A DNA stretch of 5,785 bases from Gammaproteobacteria bacterium (lineage in GTDB: Bacteria; Pseudomonadota; Gammaproteobacteria; Granulosicoccales; Granulosicoccaceae). The notes beneath the pieces are model-generated. The model was not told the DNA's origin. It did not search any database and saw nothing but the letters and a program-made list of their open reading frames with translations. This document shows, one piece after another, positions 4,372-5,785 of the stretch; the first letter of the stretch is position 1; each line of letters begins with the position of its first letter. The translations under genes were made by a program, and so were the position numbers. The DNA is taken from positions 1 to 5,785 of the forward strand of contig JAGRHW010000238.1 of NCBI GenBank assembly GCA_020444765.1, given 5' to 3'.

Positions 4372-5785
4372 CTACTTGTTATTGAGGATGTCGAGCAGTT
4401 CGGCCTGACGCTTGGGGTTGTTGCAGGCGATGATTGACAGGGCTTTGCGGCGGATTTCCTTGATATTGGTTTGCCGCAACACGTCCTTGACTTCCAGCAC
4501 CAGGTTGGGCGGCATGCTGAAATGACGCAAACCCAGAGCCAGTAACAGTTTCGTATAGCGGATATCACCGGCCATCTCCCCGCACATGGTGACCGGGATC
4601 CTGGCTTTCTGGCCGGCTTCTATGGTCGTGCGGATCAATTGCAAAACACCAGGGTGCAGCGGGTCGTAGAGGTAATTGACCTGATCGTCAACGCGGTCTA
4701 TGGCCAGCGTATACTGAATCAGGTCATTGGTGCCGATGGATAAGAAATCCAGCTTCTCGGCGAATGCCGGCGCAATAATCGCGGCGGCCGGCACCTCGAT
4801 CATGCCGCCGATCTTTATTTTCTCGTCGAATTTAAAATGCTCTTTGCGAAGATCGGCTTTTACGCTGTCCAGCAGGGCGATCAGCTGATCTACTTCGGTG
4901 ATATTGCTGAGCATCGGAAACATGATGTTGATCGGTCCGATGGCCGAGGCGCGTAGAATCGCCCGCAGTTGCGGGACGAACATTCGCGAGTCGCTCAGGC
5001 AGCGTCTGACCCCACGCAGACCGAGCGCTGGATTGTGTGAACTTGGCGCATCGGCTTCGATGGTACTTTCCTTGTCGCCGCCGAGGTCGACCGTGCGGAT
5101 TGTCAGCGGCGCGCCCTTGAGTGCCCGCAAGACCCGCCGGTAAGTCGTAAAATGCTCATCCTCGCCCGGATAATCATTGCGGTTCATGAAGAGGAATTCG
5201 GTGCGGTAAAGGCCGACGCCATCGGCGTTGGTTCGTTTCAGCGCCTTCAGATCGTCGTCGATCTCGATATTCGCCAGCAGGGCGATTTTCTCGCCGCATT
5301 TTGTCACCGCGCGTGCATCGGTGAGTTTGTTCAGTTCGCGTTGTTTGCGTTTGAAGTCACGCTGGTTACGGCGAAACTGCGCAACGATACCGGGGTCGGC
5401 CTCGCCGAGCACCAGACCGGAGACACCGTCCAGGATCAGCGGCTCTCCGGGTTTGATAAAGCGGCGGATGCCGTGCACGCCGACGATCGCCGGGATACCG
5501 AGGCTGCGCGCTAGAATTGCGGTATGCGAGAGCTGACCACCGGTTTCGGTGATAAAGCCCGCCACGCCCTGGTGTTGCATGATGACCGTATCCGCGGGTG
5601 TCAGGTCGTCGGCGATGACGATGCGGCCGCCCCAGTCATGCACGAGCTCTTCGCCGTTGGGTGTATCGACCAGGATACGCATCACCCGGTCGATAACGTG
5701 ATTGACGTCATCCTTGCGGGTGGCGATATAAGGGTCGTCCATCGAGTCGAAGACCTTGATGAGCGCCTCCTGCTGGAGCTTCAGC
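4372..5785 (-). CDS. ptsI: Phosphoenolpyruvate-protein phosphotransferase (PTS enzyme I), C-terminal part
   Basis: The last 470 residues of enzyme I, the cytoplasmic kinase that takes phosphate from phosphoenolpyruvate and passes it to HPr. The open frame continues past 5785; with E. coli EI numbering offset by about 102, roughly 100 N-terminal residues lie outside the window. The visible part holds the end of the HPr-binding region, the phosphohistidine loop GGQLSHTAILARS (His87 here, His189 in E. coli), and the PEP-binding barrel. The barrel includes GVGLYRTEFLF with Arg194, TIRTVDLGGDKE with Arg230, GTNDLIQY with Asp354, and MCGEMAGD with Cys401, the expected acid-base residue. All key residues are intact. 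There is no N-terminal GAF domain in view, so a PtsP (nitrogen PTS) form cannot be excluded, but the spacing fits the ~575-residue PtsI form. The ATG at 5742 is internal. The stop codon is 10 bp from the convergent hydrolase gene. Confidence 0.93.
   Translation of the reverse strand, partial: LKLQQEALIKVFDSMDDPYIATRKDDVNHVIDRVMRILVDTPNGEELVHDWGGRIVIADDLTPADTVIMQHQGVAGFITETGGQLSHTAILARSLGIPAIVGVHGIRRFIKPGEPLILDGVSGLVLGEADPGIVAQFRRNQRDFKRKQRELNKLTDARAVTKCGEKIALLANIEIDDDLKALKRTNADGVGLYRTEFLFMNRNDYPGEDEHFTTYRRVLRALKGAPLTIRTVDLGGDKESTIEADAPSSHNPALGLRGVRRCLSDSRMFVPQLRAILRASAIGPINIMFPMLSNITEVDQLIALLDSVKADLRKEHFKFDEKIKIGGMIEVPAAAIIAPAFAEKLDFLSIGTNDLIQYTLAIDRVDDQVNYLYDPLHPGVLQLIRTTIEAGQKARIPVTMCGEMAGDIRYTKLLLALGLRHFSMPPNLVLEVKDVLRQTNIKEIRRKALSIIACNNPKRQAELLDILNNK

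Overview
This window looks like an ordinary chromosomal segment of a proteobacterium, most likely a gammaproteobacterium, with no sign of mobile elements, CRISPR arrays, tRNA or rRNA genes. The gammaproteobacterial reading rests on the order dapA-bamC-MBL hydrolase with a divergent bcp. This resembles the bcp-gcvR/dapA-bamC-purC neighbourhood of Escherichia and Pseudomonas, and BamC itself is largely a gammaproteobacterial (and partly betaproteobacterial) lipoprotein. An adenosylcobalamin-dependent ribonucleotide reductase and a classical enzyme I of the PTS fit a non-enteric environmental lineage. The species cannot be named from this sequence.

Layout from left to right: (1) 1-439, minus strand, the 5' part of a class II ribonucleotide reductase gene (nrdJ type) that runs off the left edge. 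(2) 440-924, a long non-coding stretch that serves as the upstream region of nrdJ and the downstream region of bcp. It holds a pair of NrdR-like palindromes about three helical turns apart, a weaker third NrdR-like site, and a cluster of three DnaA-box-like 9-mers, including one exact TTATCCACA. (3) 925-1392, minus strand, bcp, a PrxQ/BCP-type thiol peroxidase. (4) 1393-1527, the divergent bcp/dapA promoter region with several short inverted repeats. (5) 1528-4361, plus strand, dapA, bamC and an MBL-fold hydrolase (YycJ/WalJ-like, UUG start), probably one transcription unit. (6) 4372-5785, minus strand, the C-terminal ~470 residues of phosphoenolpyruvate-protein phosphotransferase (enzyme I, ptsI), convergent with the hydrolase gene and running off the right edge.

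The genes serve several housekeeping roles: deoxynucleotide supply (NrdJ), peroxide defence (Bcp), lysine and diaminopimelate synthesis (DapA), outer-membrane protein assembly (BamC), an uncharacterised metal-dependent hydrolase, and sugar or regulatory phosphotransfer (EI). The most interesting part is the nrdJ upstream region. NrdR-like and DnaA-like sites together there suggest that a cobalamin-dependent reductase is under the kind of nucleotide-sensing and replication-linked control known from class I nrdAB in E. coli. I found no convincing new multi-gene system.
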